Positions 27,331 to 37,498 of a DNA stretch of 64,000 nt are shown here, in pieces. The position numbers and the translations under genes were made by a program. The notes beneath the pieces are model-generated. The model worked only from the letters and a program-made list of their open reading frames with translations, was not told the origin of the DNA and made no database searches. Origin of the DNA: Roseomonas sp. (lineage in GTDB: Bacteria; Pseudomonadota; Alphaproteobacteria; Acetobacterales; Acetobacteraceae); contig JADCGF010000010.1 of NCBI GenBank assembly GCA_020249145.1, positions 40,266 through 104,265 of the forward strand. Reading direction: 5' to 3'. Each line of letters starts with the position of its first letter. Position 1 is the stretch's first letter.

Positions 27331-28479
27331 CTACGCCCCCAACATCTTCCGCGCGACGATCAGGCGCATGATCTCATTCGTGCCTTCCAAAATCCGATGC
27401 ACGCGCAAATCACGCACGATTTTCTCAACGCCATATTCCGCCAAATAGCCATAGCCACCCAGCAATTGCAGCGCATCATCCGCGACGCGAGACGCGGTAT
27501 CGGTGACGAAGCGCTTGGCCATCGCGCAATACATGGTGGCGTCTGGCTCTCCGCCATCAAGCTTGGCGCAGGCACGCCACAGCAGCGCGCGCGCCGCTTC
27601 CAATTCAATGCGCATATCGGCCAGCTTGAATTGGGTGTTCTGGAAATCGCTGATTGCCTTGCCAAAGGCGCGGCGTTCTTGCGTGTAGCGAAGCGCGATA
27701 TCCAAAGCCGCTTCCGCGCCACCCAGCGAACAGGCAGCGATATTCAAGCGCCCACCATCCAAACCCGCCATGGCGAAACGAAACCCCTGCCCTTCCCCGC
27801 CCAGCAAGGCATCCGCGCCGACGCGCGCATCTTCCAAAATCACCTGCCGCGTCGGCTGCGCATTCCAACCCATTTTGCGTTCAACCGCACCGAAGGAAAG
27901 CCCCGGCGTATCCTTCGGGATCAGAAGCGCGGAAACACCGCCTGGCCCGTCGCCGCCGGTGCGCAACATGGTCAAGTATAGATCAGACGCGCCGGCGCCT
28001 GAGATGAATTGCTTGGTGCCATTCAGCACATAGCCCTGATTATCGCGTGTGGCGCGGCCTTTCAGCGCTGCCGCATCGCTGCCGGAACCAGGTTCTGTCA
28101 GGCAATAGGAAGCAATCGCTTCCATGGTAATCAGCTTCGGCAACCAGGCGCTGCGCTGCGCATCATTGCCGAAGCGGTCAATCATCCAGGCGACCATATT
28201 ATGGATGGACATGAAGGCGCTGATGGTGGGGCAGCCGGTCGCGAGTGCTTCAAAAACCACCGCCGCATCAAGCCGCGTCAGGCCCGCACCACCGGAGGCT
28301 TCCCGCACATAAAGCGCCGCCATGCCAAGCGCTGCTGCTTCGCGCATTTCTGCCACCGGGAAATGCTGGTCCTTGTCCCATTGCAGGGCTTTCGGCGCCA
28401 GCACGTCACGGGCGAAGTCTCGCGCCACAGATTGCAGCGCGCGGGTTTCTTCCGGCAGGTCGAAGGTGATGGCGTTCAT
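27331..28479 (-). CDS. Acyl-CoA dehydrogenase (isobutyryl-CoA dehydrogenase-like)
   Basis: SYCLTEPGSGSDAAALKGRA, YTQERRAFGKAISDFQNTQFKLADM, LLGGYGYLAEYGVEKIVRDLRVHRILEGTNEIMR. Confidence 0.95.
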   Translation of the reverse strand: MNAITFDLPEETRALQSVARDFARDVLAPKALQWDKDQHFPVAEMREAAALGMAALYVREASGGAGLTRLDAAVVFEALATGCPTISAFMSIHNMVAWMIDRFGNDAQRSAWLPKLITMEAIASYCLTEPGSGSDAAALKGRATRDNQGYVLNGTKQFISGAGASDLYLTMLRTGGDGPGGVSALLIPKDTPGLSFGAVERKMGWNAQPTRQVILEDARVGADALLGGEGQGFRFAMAGLDGGRLNIAACSLGGAEAALDIALRYTQERRAFGKAISDFQNTQFKLADMRIELEAARALLWRACAKLDGGEPDATMYCAMAKRFVTDTASRVADDALQLLGGYGYLAEYGVEKIVRDLRVHRILEGTNEIMRLIVARKMLGA

Positions 28480-31400
28480 GCTGAGATTCCGTTGGCGATA
28501 TCAGCCATGCGTGCGCGTGCGGCGGCCAAGTTGCGCGCCTTCACATGGCCAAACCCCTTGATACCGGCAGCGGCTTCCGCCCAATCGCAAATCGCGCTGT
28601 GGGTTTCGGGTGAAAGCCTGGGCAGCAGCGCTTCAAGCCCCGCGCGATATTCGCCCGGTAGTGCGCGTTCTTCGCGCCTTTCCGTGGTGCGCGCGAAAGG
28701 ATCAAGCCAGGTGCCGCGCAGGAACTTGCCGTGGCGCAGCAGGCCCATTGCCTTCAGCATCCAGGGGCCAAATTCCTGTTTCACGGGCAAGCCCGTATCC
28801 GGGTTCAGCTTGGTCATGATCGGCGGCGCCAGATGCATCTCAATGCGCTGCGTGCCCGTAAAACCCTGCGTCAGCATGCTGCGCCATTCCGGCAGGCTAT
28901 GCAGCCGCGCCACTTCATATTCATCCTTATAGGCCATGAGGCGAAAAAACTGCCGCGCCACGGCGCGTGAGAGCCGTTCTTCGCCAGGAACAGCAGCCGC
29001 TTCTGCCGCGCGGATGCGCGCCACAAAATCCTGATAGCGCCGTGCATAGCGCGCAGACTGATAGGCTTTCAAATCTTCGCTGAAGCGCGCGATCATCTCA
29101 TCCAAGGTTTCCGGCCCGCGCGGTGCTTCGGGCGCCTCAGTCGCGGCGATGCGGCCCAGCGCGAAGGCCCCCTTGTTGCGCTCCACTGCCGCGCCATTCA
29201 GTTCAATGGCGCGCAGGATTGCCTCGGCCGAAAGCGGCACAAGCCCACGCTGCCAGGCAAAGCCCAGCATGAAAGGGTTGAGGTAGATCGCATCACCCAA
29301 ATCACGCTCAACACGGGAAAGCGCCGGAATGGCGAGTGCTTCACGGCAGGCAGCACCCAGGCTTTGCAGCATGGCGCCGTTTTCGTAGCGCGTTTCAGTT
29401 TCCTTCACGAATTGTGCCGTCGGCGACAAATCCGCATTCACAATCGCCGTACTGCGTGCGGAGCCAAGCAAGGGCCGCGCGGTTCGGCCATGCGCTACCA
29501 CCATATCGGCGGCGAGCAGCAAATCCGCTTCCCCCGCCGCAATGCGCGCGCCAGATAATTCATCCGCCGCCGCGCCCACCGGGCCGATACGGAGCTGCGC
29601 GTAAACGCCACCGCCCTTTTGGGCGAGACCCAAAAAATCCAGTGTGCGCACGGGCCTTCCTTCCAGATGCGCGGCCTGCGCCAGAATGGCCGCCATGGAA
29701 GACACCCCCTGCCCACCCACACCGGCGATCAGCAGATTCCATGCCTCACCCTGAATCGCGGGCAGGCTTGGTTCCGGCGGCAAAGGCGGCAGCGTGATCG
29801 CCGCAGGGCGCGCGGGTTCCGCGCCAATCAGGCTGACGAAAGATGGGCAGAAACCCTCGACACAGGAAAAATCCTGATTGCAAGCAGATTGATCAATGCG
29901 GCGCTTCCGCCCAAAGGGCGTTTCAATCGGTTCCACCGCCAGGCAATTCGACGCGCGGGAGCAATCGCCGCAATCCTCACAGATGCGTGGATTGATCGCG
30001 ATGCGGCGGTTGGCGCGCGGCGCCAAATCGCGCTTGCGCTTGCGGCGGCGTTCGGTGGCGCATTCCTGATCATAGATGATGGCGGTGACACCCTTCACCG
30101 CGCGCAATTCCTTCTGCACGGCATCAAGCCGCGAACGGTGATGAAAGCCAACCGTGGATGGGAACAGCGGATCGCCGCGATGCCGGTCCGGATCATCGGA
30201 AACAACCTCAATCCGCCCCACGCCTTCGCCATGCAATTGCGCGGCGACATGCGGCACATCAATCTCGCCTTCCGGGGCTTGCCCACCGGTCATGGCGACA
30301 GCGCTATTCACCAGAATCTTGAAGGTGATATTGGACTTGGATGCCACCGCAAAGCGCACGGAAAGACTGCCGGAATGCGCATAGGTGCCATCGCCCATAT
30401 TGGCGAAGATATGCTCCTGGCTGGTGAAATGTTCCTGCCCGATCCAGGCGGAACCCTCGCCGCCCATTTGGCAGAAGAAATCCGTATCGCGGTTCATGAA
30501 GCGCGCGAGGTAATGACATCCGATGCCGGCCAAGGCGCGGCTGCCTTCCGGCACGCGGGTTGAGGTATTATGCGGGCAGCCCGGGCAGAAATACGGGTCG
30601 CGCCCATGCACCGGCGCTTGATCGCCTTCCGCCAAGGCTTGCAGCGCCGCCATGCGCGCCAGCATGGCATTGGTGCGAAACGCCTGCGGCAAACGGGCGA
30701 AAAGCGCGCGCAGGATGGCGGCGGAATCAAGCTCACTCAGATCAGACAGCAAAGGCCGCCCCGCTTCGTCGCGCTTGCCGGTAATGCGCGGGCGGCGATC
30801 CATGTGAAACAGCGCATCGCGCAACTGCCATTCCAGGAAAGATCGGCGATCTTCGATCACCAGGATTTCCTCAAGCCCTTCGGCAAAGGCGCGGGCGGCA
30901 TCGGCATCCAAAGGCCAGGCAAGACCCACTTTCCAAATGCGCAAACCCTGGGCGCGGGCGAAATCTTCTGAAATGCCGGCTTCCGCCAAAGCCTGACGCA
31001 ACACCGTGAATGCCTTGCCGCGCACGGCGATGCCAAAGCGCGCATCGGGGCTATCCAGCACCATGCGGTCAATGCCATTGGTCCGCGCAAAAGCATTGGC
31101 GCGCGGCAGTTTGGCATGGCGCAGGCGTTCTTCCTGCAACATCGGCGTATCGGTGGCGCGGATATGCACGCCATCGGGCGGCGTGGGCAGGCCCTGCGGT
31201 TCGCGCGTGACGTAAAGCGCTGGGTCCAGCATCACCGTCATGGTGGCGTCCATGGTGTCGGCCACGCATTTCATGCCAACCCAGGTGCCAGCATAACGAC
31301 TAAGCGCAATGCCCTTCAGCCCATATTCCAAAACCTCGCCCACATCGGCGGGATCGAGCATGGGGATTTCCAGATCCATGAAGGCATATTCGCAGCCCGA

Positions 31401-31913
31401 TGTGATGGTGGAGGATTTGGAGGAAGGATCATCCCCCGCCAGCGCCAACACACCCCCGAGCGGCGCGCTGCCGGCGGAATTGGCATGGCGCAGCACATCG
31501 CCGGAACGATCAACGCCGGGCCCCTTGCCATACCAAATGCCGAAAACGCCATCCAAACGCGCGCCTGGTGTCAGATGCACCTGCTGCGAACCCCAAATCG
31601 CGGTCGCGGCCAAATCCTCATTCAGCCCAGGCTGGAACACCACATCATGCGCACGCAGCCGTTCCGCCTGGCGCGCCAATTCGCGGTCAAAAGCGCCGAG
31701 GGGCGATCCGCGATAGCCGGAAATGAAACCCCCGGTGCGGAAGCCCTCAGCCGCATCCATTTCCTGGCGCAGCATCGGCAGGCGCACCAGCGCATGCGTC
31801 CCTGTGAGCAGGACAGGCCCTGTGCGGGCTTCCCAACGTTCTTCGAGCGTGGCCTCAGGCCGGATGATGCTTCCCATGGGGCCTATTGTGGCGATTGGCG
31901 GGGCGAATGCCAA
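28476..31913 (-). CDS. Fused indolepyruvate ferredoxin oxidoreductase family protein (1145 aa)
   Basis: N-terminal TPP-enzyme part (FISGYRGSPLGAFDREL, CPGCPHNTSTRVPEGS), CxxCG and C-rich segment, C-terminal gamma domain (LLIAGVGGQGVSSMAAILAQAAHLEG). Confidence 0.93.
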   Translation of the reverse strand: MAFAPPIATIGPMGSIIRPEATLEERWEARTGPVLLTGTHALVRLPMLRQEMDAAEGFRTGGFISGYRGSPLGAFDRELARQAERLRAHDVVFQPGLNEDLAATAIWGSQQVHLTPGARLDGVFGIWYGKGPGVDRSGDVLRHANSAGSAPLGGVLALAGDDPSSKSSTITSGCEYAFMDLEIPMLDPADVGEVLEYGLKGIALSRYAGTWVGMKCVADTMDATMTVMLDPALYVTREPQGLPTPPDGVHIRATDTPMLQEERLRHAKLPRANAFARTNGIDRMVLDSPDARFGIAVRGKAFTVLRQALAEAGISEDFARAQGLRIWKVGLAWPLDADAARAFAEGLEEILVIEDRRSFLEWQLRDALFHMDRRPRITGKRDEAGRPLLSDLSELDSAAILRALFARLPQAFRTNAMLARMAALQALAEGDQAPVHGRDPYFCPGCPHNTSTRVPEGSRALAGIGCHYLARFMNRDTDFFCQMGGEGSAWIGQEHFTSQEHIFANMGDGTYAHSGSLSVRFAVASKSNITFKILVNSAVAMTGGQAPEGEIDVPHVAAQLHGEGVGRIEVVSDDPDRHRGDPLFPSTVGFHHRSRLDAVQKELRAVKGVTAIIYDQECATERRRKRKRDLAPRANRRIAINPRICEDCGDCSRASNCLAVEPIETPFGRKRRIDQSACNQDFSCVEGFCPSFVSLIGAEPARPAAITLPPLPPEPSLPAIQGEAWNLLIAGVGGQGVSSMAAILAQAAHLEGRPVRTLDFLGLAQKGGGVYAQLRIGPVGAAADELSGARIAAGEADLLLAADMVVAHGRTARPLLGSARSTAIVNADLSPTAQFVKETETRYENGAMLQSLGAACREALAIPALSRVERDLGDAIYLNPFMLGFAWQRGLVPLSAEAILRAIELNGAAVERNKGAFALGRIAATEAPEAPRGPETLDEMIARFSEDLKAYQSARYARRYQDFVARIRAAEAAAVPGEERLSRAVARQFFRLMAYKDEYEVARLHSLPEWRSMLTQGFTGTQRIEMHLAPPIMTKLNPDTGLPVKQEFGPWMLKAMGLLRHGKFLRGTWLDPFARTTERREERALPGEYRAGLEALLPRLSPETHSAICDWAEAAAGIKGFGHVKARNLAAARARMADIANGISA

Positions 31914-31928
31914 TCACCAAATCAGGGC

Positions 31929-32114
31929 TTAGTGATTGGCCTCGGCGTGATCAAAATGCGACTTGATCGTGTGGAAGATGCAAAGCACCCCCAAGCCAAT
32001 CAGCCCGAAGCCGAAAATGCTCATGCCGATATCCTGCGCAGCGGCAGCAGCGAAAAGGCCAAGCAAAGCCAGCAGGCCGTAAAGGGCCAGGAAGAAAACG
32101 CGGGCACCGGTCAT
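31929..32114 (-). CDS. 61-aa two-TM small membrane protein at the end of the cco locus
   Basis: MTGARVFFLALYGLLALLGLFAAAAAQDIGMSIFGFGLIGLGVLCIFHTIKSHFDHAEANH; ATGA overlap with ccoS. Confidence 0.75.
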   Translation of the reverse strand: MTGARVFFLALYGLLALLGLFAAAAAQDIGMSIFGFGLIGLGVLCIFHTIKSHFDHAEANH

Positions 32115-32272
32115 GGCGGTGGGTCCTTTCCAGGTTGATCGTCAAACAGGATCCGGGCGGCGGCGCCTTCCAGATCATCATATTGGCGCGAACGCAGCGC
32201 CCAAAGAAAACCAATCAGGCCAAGCGCGCCGAGCAGCAGCGAAACCGGCACCAGCAGGATCAAAGCTTCCAT
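32111..32272 (-). CDS. ccoS: cbb3-type cytochrome oxidase assembly protein CcoS (not in the supplied ORF track)
   Basis: Manual translation MEALILLVPVSLLLGALGLIGFLWALRSRQYDDLEGAAARILFDDQPGKDPPP; directly downstream of ccoI. Confidence 0.92.
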   Translation of the reverse strand: MEALILLVPVSLLLGALGLIGFLWALRSRQYDDLEGAAARILFDDQPGKDPPP

Positions 32273-32275
32273 GGC

Positions 32276-34618
32276 CTACCCCCTTCCCGCGCGCAAAGCA
32301 TTGCCGATGACAATAAGCGATGATGAAGCCATCACCAGCGCCGCGATCAGCGGATTGACCAGCCCGGCAATCGCCGCCGGCACGGCAATGGCGTTATAGG
32401 CCAGCGAAAAGCCGATATTCTGCCGCGCCAGGATTTGCGCGCGGCGCGCGATGCGAATGGCCTCTGGCAACACCGCCAAGCCTTCGCGTTGCAAGACGAT
32501 ATCGGCTGTGGTTTGCGCAAGGTCCGTGGCGCCCGCAGGGCTTGCCGCAACATGCGCGGCGGCAAGGGCTGCGGCATCATTGATGCCATCACCCACCATC
32601 AGCGGGCGCCGGCCTGCGGCCTTCAGGCTTTCGATGTAAGCGGCCTTGGCGTGTGGATCAGCCTCGGCCTGCCAGGTTTCAATGCCGGAAGCGGCGGCGG
32701 CGGAGGCAACCGCGCCCGGGCCATCACCGGAAAGCAATTCAACCGGCAGCCCAAGCGCCTTCAGATCCGCGACCGCTTGCGGCGCATCCGCGCGCAGCCG
32801 ATCAGCGAAGCGGAAGATCACCGGCGTGGCATCGGCGCTGGCGCGAAACACCAACACCATGCCATCGCTGACACCTGCCACATCGCAAAACACTGGCGAG
32901 CCCAAACGCGCCGCGCCTGCTTCCAACCCCTGCCCAGGTACTTCGCGCGTACCGTCCATCAAGGGCGCTTCTGGGCACGCGCGGACCAGCGCCTTGGCCA
33001 AGGGGTGGCGCGATGCGCGCGCCAGGCCTGCCGCTGTCCGCAGTGTTTGCGGGTCCTGGCCTTCCGGGATCAGCACCGGGCGGCCTTCGGTCAGCGTGCC
33101 GGTCTTGTCTAGCACCGCGCAATCCGCCGTGGCCAAGCGTTCCAGCGCGGTTGGTGAGGCAACCAGCACGCCGCGTTTGAATAAGGCACCATTCGCCACC
33201 ACCTGCACCGCCGGCACGGCAATCGCCAAGCCACAGGGGCAGGTGATCAGCAGCACGCAAACCGCATTCACCAAGGCTTCCTGCCACAGCACGCCAAAAC
33301 CCAGCCACCACAACAGGAAAGTTGCGACGGCGATAGCATGGGCAATCGGCACATAAAACCGTGCCGCACGATCCGCGATGGAAACAAAGCGCCCCTTGGC
33401 TTGTTCCGCCGCTTCCAACAGCCGCGCCATGGCGGCGAGGGAGCCATCACGCGCCGGTGCCGTTACTTCCAAGGTAAAGGGCGCGCCCATATTCACCGCG
33501 CCGGCCGGCAAAGCGATACCCGCCGCAAAACCACGCGGCAGGCTTTCGCCTGTGGTAGCCGCAGTATCCAACAAGGTTTCAACCACAGCACGACCATCCA
33601 GCCGCAGCGTTTCGCCCGCTGCAATCTGCAAACGCTGCCCGGCTTCCACCGCCGCCACCGGCACCAGCCGCGCGGTGTCATCCGGTGCCAGCAGCGTCAC
33701 CATGCCATCCTGAAGTGCCAGCAATTCCGCCACTGCCTGCCGCGCCTTCTTCCGCGCGGCGCGATCCAGCACGCGGCCCGCGAGCAGCAATGCCAGCAAG
33801 GCCGTTGCGCCATCAAACCAAGTATAGGGGCCGTTGCGGAAGGTCTCGACCAGGCTCATGCCCGCCGTCGCCAGCACACCGAGCGAGACCGCCATATCCA
33901 TATTCACGCGCCCGGCGCGGAGCGCATTGGCGGCGGAACGGTAAAACGGCATGCCCGCCACCAGCACCGTCGGCAGGCCGATCAATGCCGCCAGCCAATG
34001 CATGAATTCGCGCGTATGCGCGCCCATATCCTCACCCACCCAGACGGCGATGGAAACAAGCATCACATTCATCGCGCCAAAGGCAGCGATGCCAAGCGCT
34101 CGGATCAATGCGCGGCCTTCGACATCCTCAGAAGCGCGCAGGCAAGCAGGCGTATAGGGTGCCACGCGAAAGCCAAGGCGAGACAGTAGCGCGATCAATT
34201 CATTGCCGCGCGCGGCGTCACCACGCCAGCGTAAATCCAGCCGACGCGTAGAGAAAGAAACGCGCGCCTTGATTACATCAGGCTTGGCAGCCAGCGCCTG
34301 TTCCACCAACCAAACACAGGCGCCGCAGGTAAGGCCGGAGATCATCAGTTCAAGCGATTTCACGCCATCAGCATCATCGCGGATCAGCGGCAGTGCATCA
34401 AAACTGGGCGCGGCGATTTCCGGACGCAACACACCATCCGCGCCTTCGCGCCGGCGATAAAACGCATCCAGCCCAAGGCCGCGCACCAGGCCATAGGCTG
34501 TTTCGCAACCAGAACAGCAAAAGCGCCCCTGGCCAGGCGCCAGCGCCGCGCCGCAATGGGCGCAGGCGGCAGCGCTTTGCGGCGCCTCGGCGATCAGGGG
34601 GCGTTGCAGATCAGTCAT
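32276..34618 (-). CDS. ccoI: cbb3-oxidase copper-transporting P-type ATPase CcoI/FixI
   Basis: CAHCGAAL...CCSGCETAY N-terminus, GLTCGACVWLVE, CPCGLAIAVPA, DKTGTLTEGRP. Confidence 0.95.
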   Translation of the reverse strand: MTDLQRPLIAEAPQSAAACAHCGAALAPGQGRFCCSGCETAYGLVRGLGLDAFYRRREGADGVLRPEIAAPSFDALPLIRDDADGVKSLELMISGLTCGACVWLVEQALAAKPDVIKARVSFSTRRLDLRWRGDAARGNELIALLSRLGFRVAPYTPACLRASEDVEGRALIRALGIAAFGAMNVMLVSIAVWVGEDMGAHTREFMHWLAALIGLPTVLVAGMPFYRSAANALRAGRVNMDMAVSLGVLATAGMSLVETFRNGPYTWFDGATALLALLLAGRVLDRAARKKARQAVAELLALQDGMVTLLAPDDTARLVPVAAVEAGQRLQIAAGETLRLDGRAVVETLLDTAATTGESLPRGFAAGIALPAGAVNMGAPFTLEVTAPARDGSLAAMARLLEAAEQAKGRFVSIADRAARFYVPIAHAIAVATFLLWWLGFGVLWQEALVNAVCVLLITCPCGLAIAVPAVQVVANGALFKRGVLVASPTALERLATADCAVLDKTGTLTEGRPVLIPEGQDPQTLRTAAGLARASRHPLAKALVRACPEAPLMDGTREVPGQGLEAGAARLGSPVFCDVAGVSDGMVLVFRASADATPVIFRFADRLRADAPQAVADLKALGLPVELLSGDGPGAVASAAAASGIETWQAEADPHAKAAYIESLKAAGRRPLMVGDGINDAAALAAAHVAASPAGATDLAQTTADIVLQREGLAVLPEAIRIARRAQILARQNIGFSLAYNAIAVPAAIAGLVNPLIAALVMASSSLIVIGNALRAGRG

Positions 34619-35097
34619 GGCAGGATGAAGCGCTTGCGCAAGTCAAAAGCCGTGCCGGCTTCATCGAAAAATGTAATCCGCGCCTCCCATTGCCCGGCGC
34701 GCAAGGGCTCGAGCCGCGCGGCGAAGCGCCCATTACCCGTGGCAGTAAAACCAAGCGGCACTTCCACGCCTTCCAGCGGGCGCAGCATCACGCCCTCCAC
34801 ACGGCCATGCAGCGGTTGTTGCGCGGCATCCTGCATGGCAAGGCGCAGCATGCCGGCTTCCAAGGTGATGTCTCCACGCCAGCCAAGCGCATCCTGCCGC
34901 GCCGCTTCCGCCAATACCTGATCATAACCGCGGCCACGTTCATAGGCGCGCGGTACAGTAACACCCGTGAAGGTGGAAAGCGCGAACCAGACAAACAAGG
35001 CATTGACGGCCACCACAAGCGTCATGCCGCCTACGAATACCCAAGGGATCCAGTGGCCGCGCTTCGGGTCATGATCGCGTTGCATGGTTATGCTCAT
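34615..35097 (-). CDS. ccoH: FixH/CcoH family protein
   Basis: 160 aa, single N-terminal TM, position between ccoG and ccoI, GHWIPWVFVGGMTLVVAVNALFVWFA. Confidence 0.9.
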   Translation of the reverse strand: MSITMQRDHDPKRGHWIPWVFVGGMTLVVAVNALFVWFALSTFTGVTVPRAYERGRGYDQVLAEAARQDALGWRGDITLEAGMLRLAMQDAAQQPLHGRVEGVMLRPLEGVEVPLGFTATGNGRFAARLEPLRAGQWEARITFFDEAGTAFDLRKRFILP

Positions 35098-36596
35098 GGT
35101 TTGGGCCCCAGAAAGACGCTGGTTTGGCTGGTGGCGGGGCGGTTCGCGCCATCCAGCAGACGGAAGGTGATGGGTGTGGATTCCTGTAAGCGCGCACCAG
35201 CGGGGGCGGTGATGAAAACACGATATTGCGTAATGCCATCGGCGCGGCGTGAGAGCGTGTAGCGCCCTTCGCCAGCGGCTTCCACATCCTGCACGGTCAG
35301 GCGTAGCCCGGCGGGCGCTTCCAGCGTGAGCGTCAGCGGCGCGTCATCATGCGTTTTGTTCACAATTTTCACCGTATAGGCATTGCGAATACCGCCATCC
35401 GCAAGCCGGACGAAAAGCGGGGCGCGATCGCGCAGCACCGTGACATCCAAGGTGGAGCGCATCAGGAAGGCGCCCAGCATCACCAGCGCCACCACGGCCA
35501 GGGCGCTGGCATACATGATGGTACGCGGGCGGATGAAGCGCGGCACGCGGCGCGCGGCCATGCCGGCCTGCTGACGCAGAGGCCCCGGCGGCAAAGCAGC
35601 CGCAGCAGCGGCGCTGGCGGAGAGATTCTTCAAGGTCTCAAAAGCAACCAACCCCTTGGGCCGGTCAAGCTTGCCCATCACTGAATCGCAGGCATCAATG
35701 CAAAGCCCGCAACCGATGCATTCAAGTTGTTGGCCATCCCTAATGTCAATGCCTGTCGGGCAGACATGCACGCAGGCCGCACAATCCACGCAATCGCCAA
35801 CCCCATCCGCCTTGGCCTTGCCGCGCGGTTCGCCGCGCCAATCGCGATAGGTAACAACGAGAGAATTTTCATCCAGCATCGCTGCCTGAAAGCGTGGCCA
35901 GGGGCACATATAGACGCAGACCTGTTCGCGCGCCCAACCCGCCAGCAGATAGGTAAAACCAGCAAACAGCGCGAAGAAGAAATAGACCATGGTGCCGGCT
36001 TCGCCGGTAAAGAATTGGCGCGTGATGGTCGGCGCATCATTGAAATACATGATCCAGGCGCCACCCGTGGCGGCGGCGATGAGTATCCAGGCGCCATGCT
36101 TCGCTACCTTGCGCGACCAATAAGCCCCATTGCGCGGGCCAGCATCCAGCTTCATGCGCGCATTGCGATCACCTTCGATCCAGCGTTCCACAAACATGAA
36201 AAGATCGGTCCAGACCGTTTGCGGGCAGGTGAACCCGCACCAGAGCCGCCCGAACAGCGATGAAACCGCGAAAAGCGCGAAGGCACCAAGGATCAAGGCG
36301 CCGGTGAGGAAATAGATTTCCTGTGGCCAAATCTCGATCCAGAAGAAGAACAGCCGCGCATTGGTCATATCCACCAGCACGGCCTGATCGGGCATGCCCG
36401 GGCCACGATCCCAACGCAGCCAGGGCACCAGGTAGTAAAGCGCGAGGCAAAGGATCAGCACCGCCCATTTCACGCTGCGAACCTTGCCGAAGACCGCCTT
36501 CGGATAGACACGCTGACGATCAGCATAAAGCGAAGGGGCAGCGGCTGGCGCCACACCTTCCGGCTTCAGCCTATCGGGGGTTTTGATCTCGCCCAT
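35094..36596 (-). CDS. ccoG: cbb3 oxidase accessory protein CcoG/FixG/RdxA
   Basis: RLWCGFTCPQTVWTDLFMFVERWIEGD, CVDCAACVHVCPTGIDIRDG, CIGCGLCIDACDSVM. Confidence 0.95.
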   Translation of the reverse strand: MGEIKTPDRLKPEGVAPAAAPSLYADRQRVYPKAVFGKVRSVKWAVLILCLALYYLVPWLRWDRGPGMPDQAVLVDMTNARLFFFWIEIWPQEIYFLTGALILGAFALFAVSSLFGRLWCGFTCPQTVWTDLFMFVERWIEGDRNARMKLDAGPRNGAYWSRKVAKHGAWILIAAATGGAWIMYFNDAPTITRQFFTGEAGTMVYFFFALFAGFTYLLAGWAREQVCVYMCPWPRFQAAMLDENSLVVTYRDWRGEPRGKAKADGVGDCVDCAACVHVCPTGIDIRDGQQLECIGCGLCIDACDSVMGKLDRPKGLVAFETLKNLSASAAAAAALPPGPLRQQAGMAARRVPRFIRPRTIMYASALAVVALVMLGAFLMRSTLDVTVLRDRAPLFVRLADGGIRNAYTVKIVNKTHDDAPLTLTLEAPAGLRLTVQDVEAAGEGRYTLSRRADGITQYRVFITAPAGARLQESTPITFRLLDGANRPATSQTSVFLGPKP

Positions 36597-36616
36597 GGGA
36601 AGTGACCGCGCTTTTC

Positions 36617-37486
36617 CTATTCACCGCCGCCAAGGCTATGCACATAGACGGTCAGCATATTGATGATGGCAGGATCAAGCCGCTTGCCCCAGCTTGGCAT
36701 GACACCGGCGCGCGCATTCGCAATGCTGTGCATTATGGATGCCTTGTCGCCACCATAAAGCCATACCTGATCGGTCAGTCGCGGCGCGCCGACATCGCGA
36801 ATACCTTCGCCCTTCTCGCCATGGCAGGAAGCGCAGTTTTCGGTATAGAGTTCCGCGCCCCGTGTGGCCGCTGCCTTATCGGTGGCGCGATTGGTGAGCG
36901 ACAGAACGTGTTCCGCGACATCATTAATCTGCGCGCGCGTCAGCACGCCATCGGTCAGGAAGCGCGGCATTTGGCTTTGGCGCTGATCATCGCTTTCATT
37001 GGCGCGAACGCCATGCACAATGGTGTGATGAATGGCATCAAGGCTGCCGCCCCAGATCCATTCATCATCGGCCAACGACGGAAAACCGCCAAGCGCGCCC
37101 TGCCCGCCCGCACCATGGCAGCTTGCGCAGTTATTGGCGAAGGCGCCGCGGCCACCCGCCATGGCGAAGGCGCGCAATTCCGGATCAGCCGCAATCTGCG
37201 CCGGCGTTGCGGCGCGCAGGCGTGACATCATCGGCGCCATGCGCGCTTCCGCCTGCTGCACATCACGCATCACCGCTTCACGCGCGATCCAGCCTGAAGT
37301 GCCGGTGGCGCCCGGAATGGGCAGTGCCGGATAGATCACCACCCAAACCAGGCTGAAGGCGATGGTCGCGTAAAAGGTCCACAGCCACCATTTGGGCAAA
37401 GGCGTATTGAGCTCCTTCAGCCCATCCCATTCATGGCCGGTGGTATTTTGACCGCTCAAGCTGTCTTTTTCGATTTTCGTTGGCAT
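36617..37486 (-). CDS. ccoP: cbb3-type cytochrome c oxidase subunit III CcoP
   Basis: Two CXXCH haem motifs (NCASCHGAGGQG, NCASCHGEKGEG), N-terminal TM. Confidence 0.95.
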   Translation of the reverse strand: MPTKIEKDSLSGQNTTGHEWDGLKELNTPLPKWWLWTFYATIAFSLVWVVIYPALPIPGATGTSGWIAREAVMRDVQQAEARMAPMMSRLRAATPAQIAADPELRAFAMAGGRGAFANNCASCHGAGGQGALGGFPSLADDEWIWGGSLDAIHHTIVHGVRANESDDQRQSQMPRFLTDGVLTRAQINDVAEHVLSLTNRATDKAAATRGAELYTENCASCHGEKGEGIRDVGAPRLTDQVWLYGGDKASIMHSIANARAGVMPSWGKRLDPAIINMLTVYVHSLGGGE

Positions 37487-37498
37487 GACCGTTACTCC

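Noticed and set aside
29619-32138. Long plus-strand ORFs of 314 and 340 aa
   Set aside because: Antisense to the indolepyruvate oxidoreductase gene; no recognisable domains
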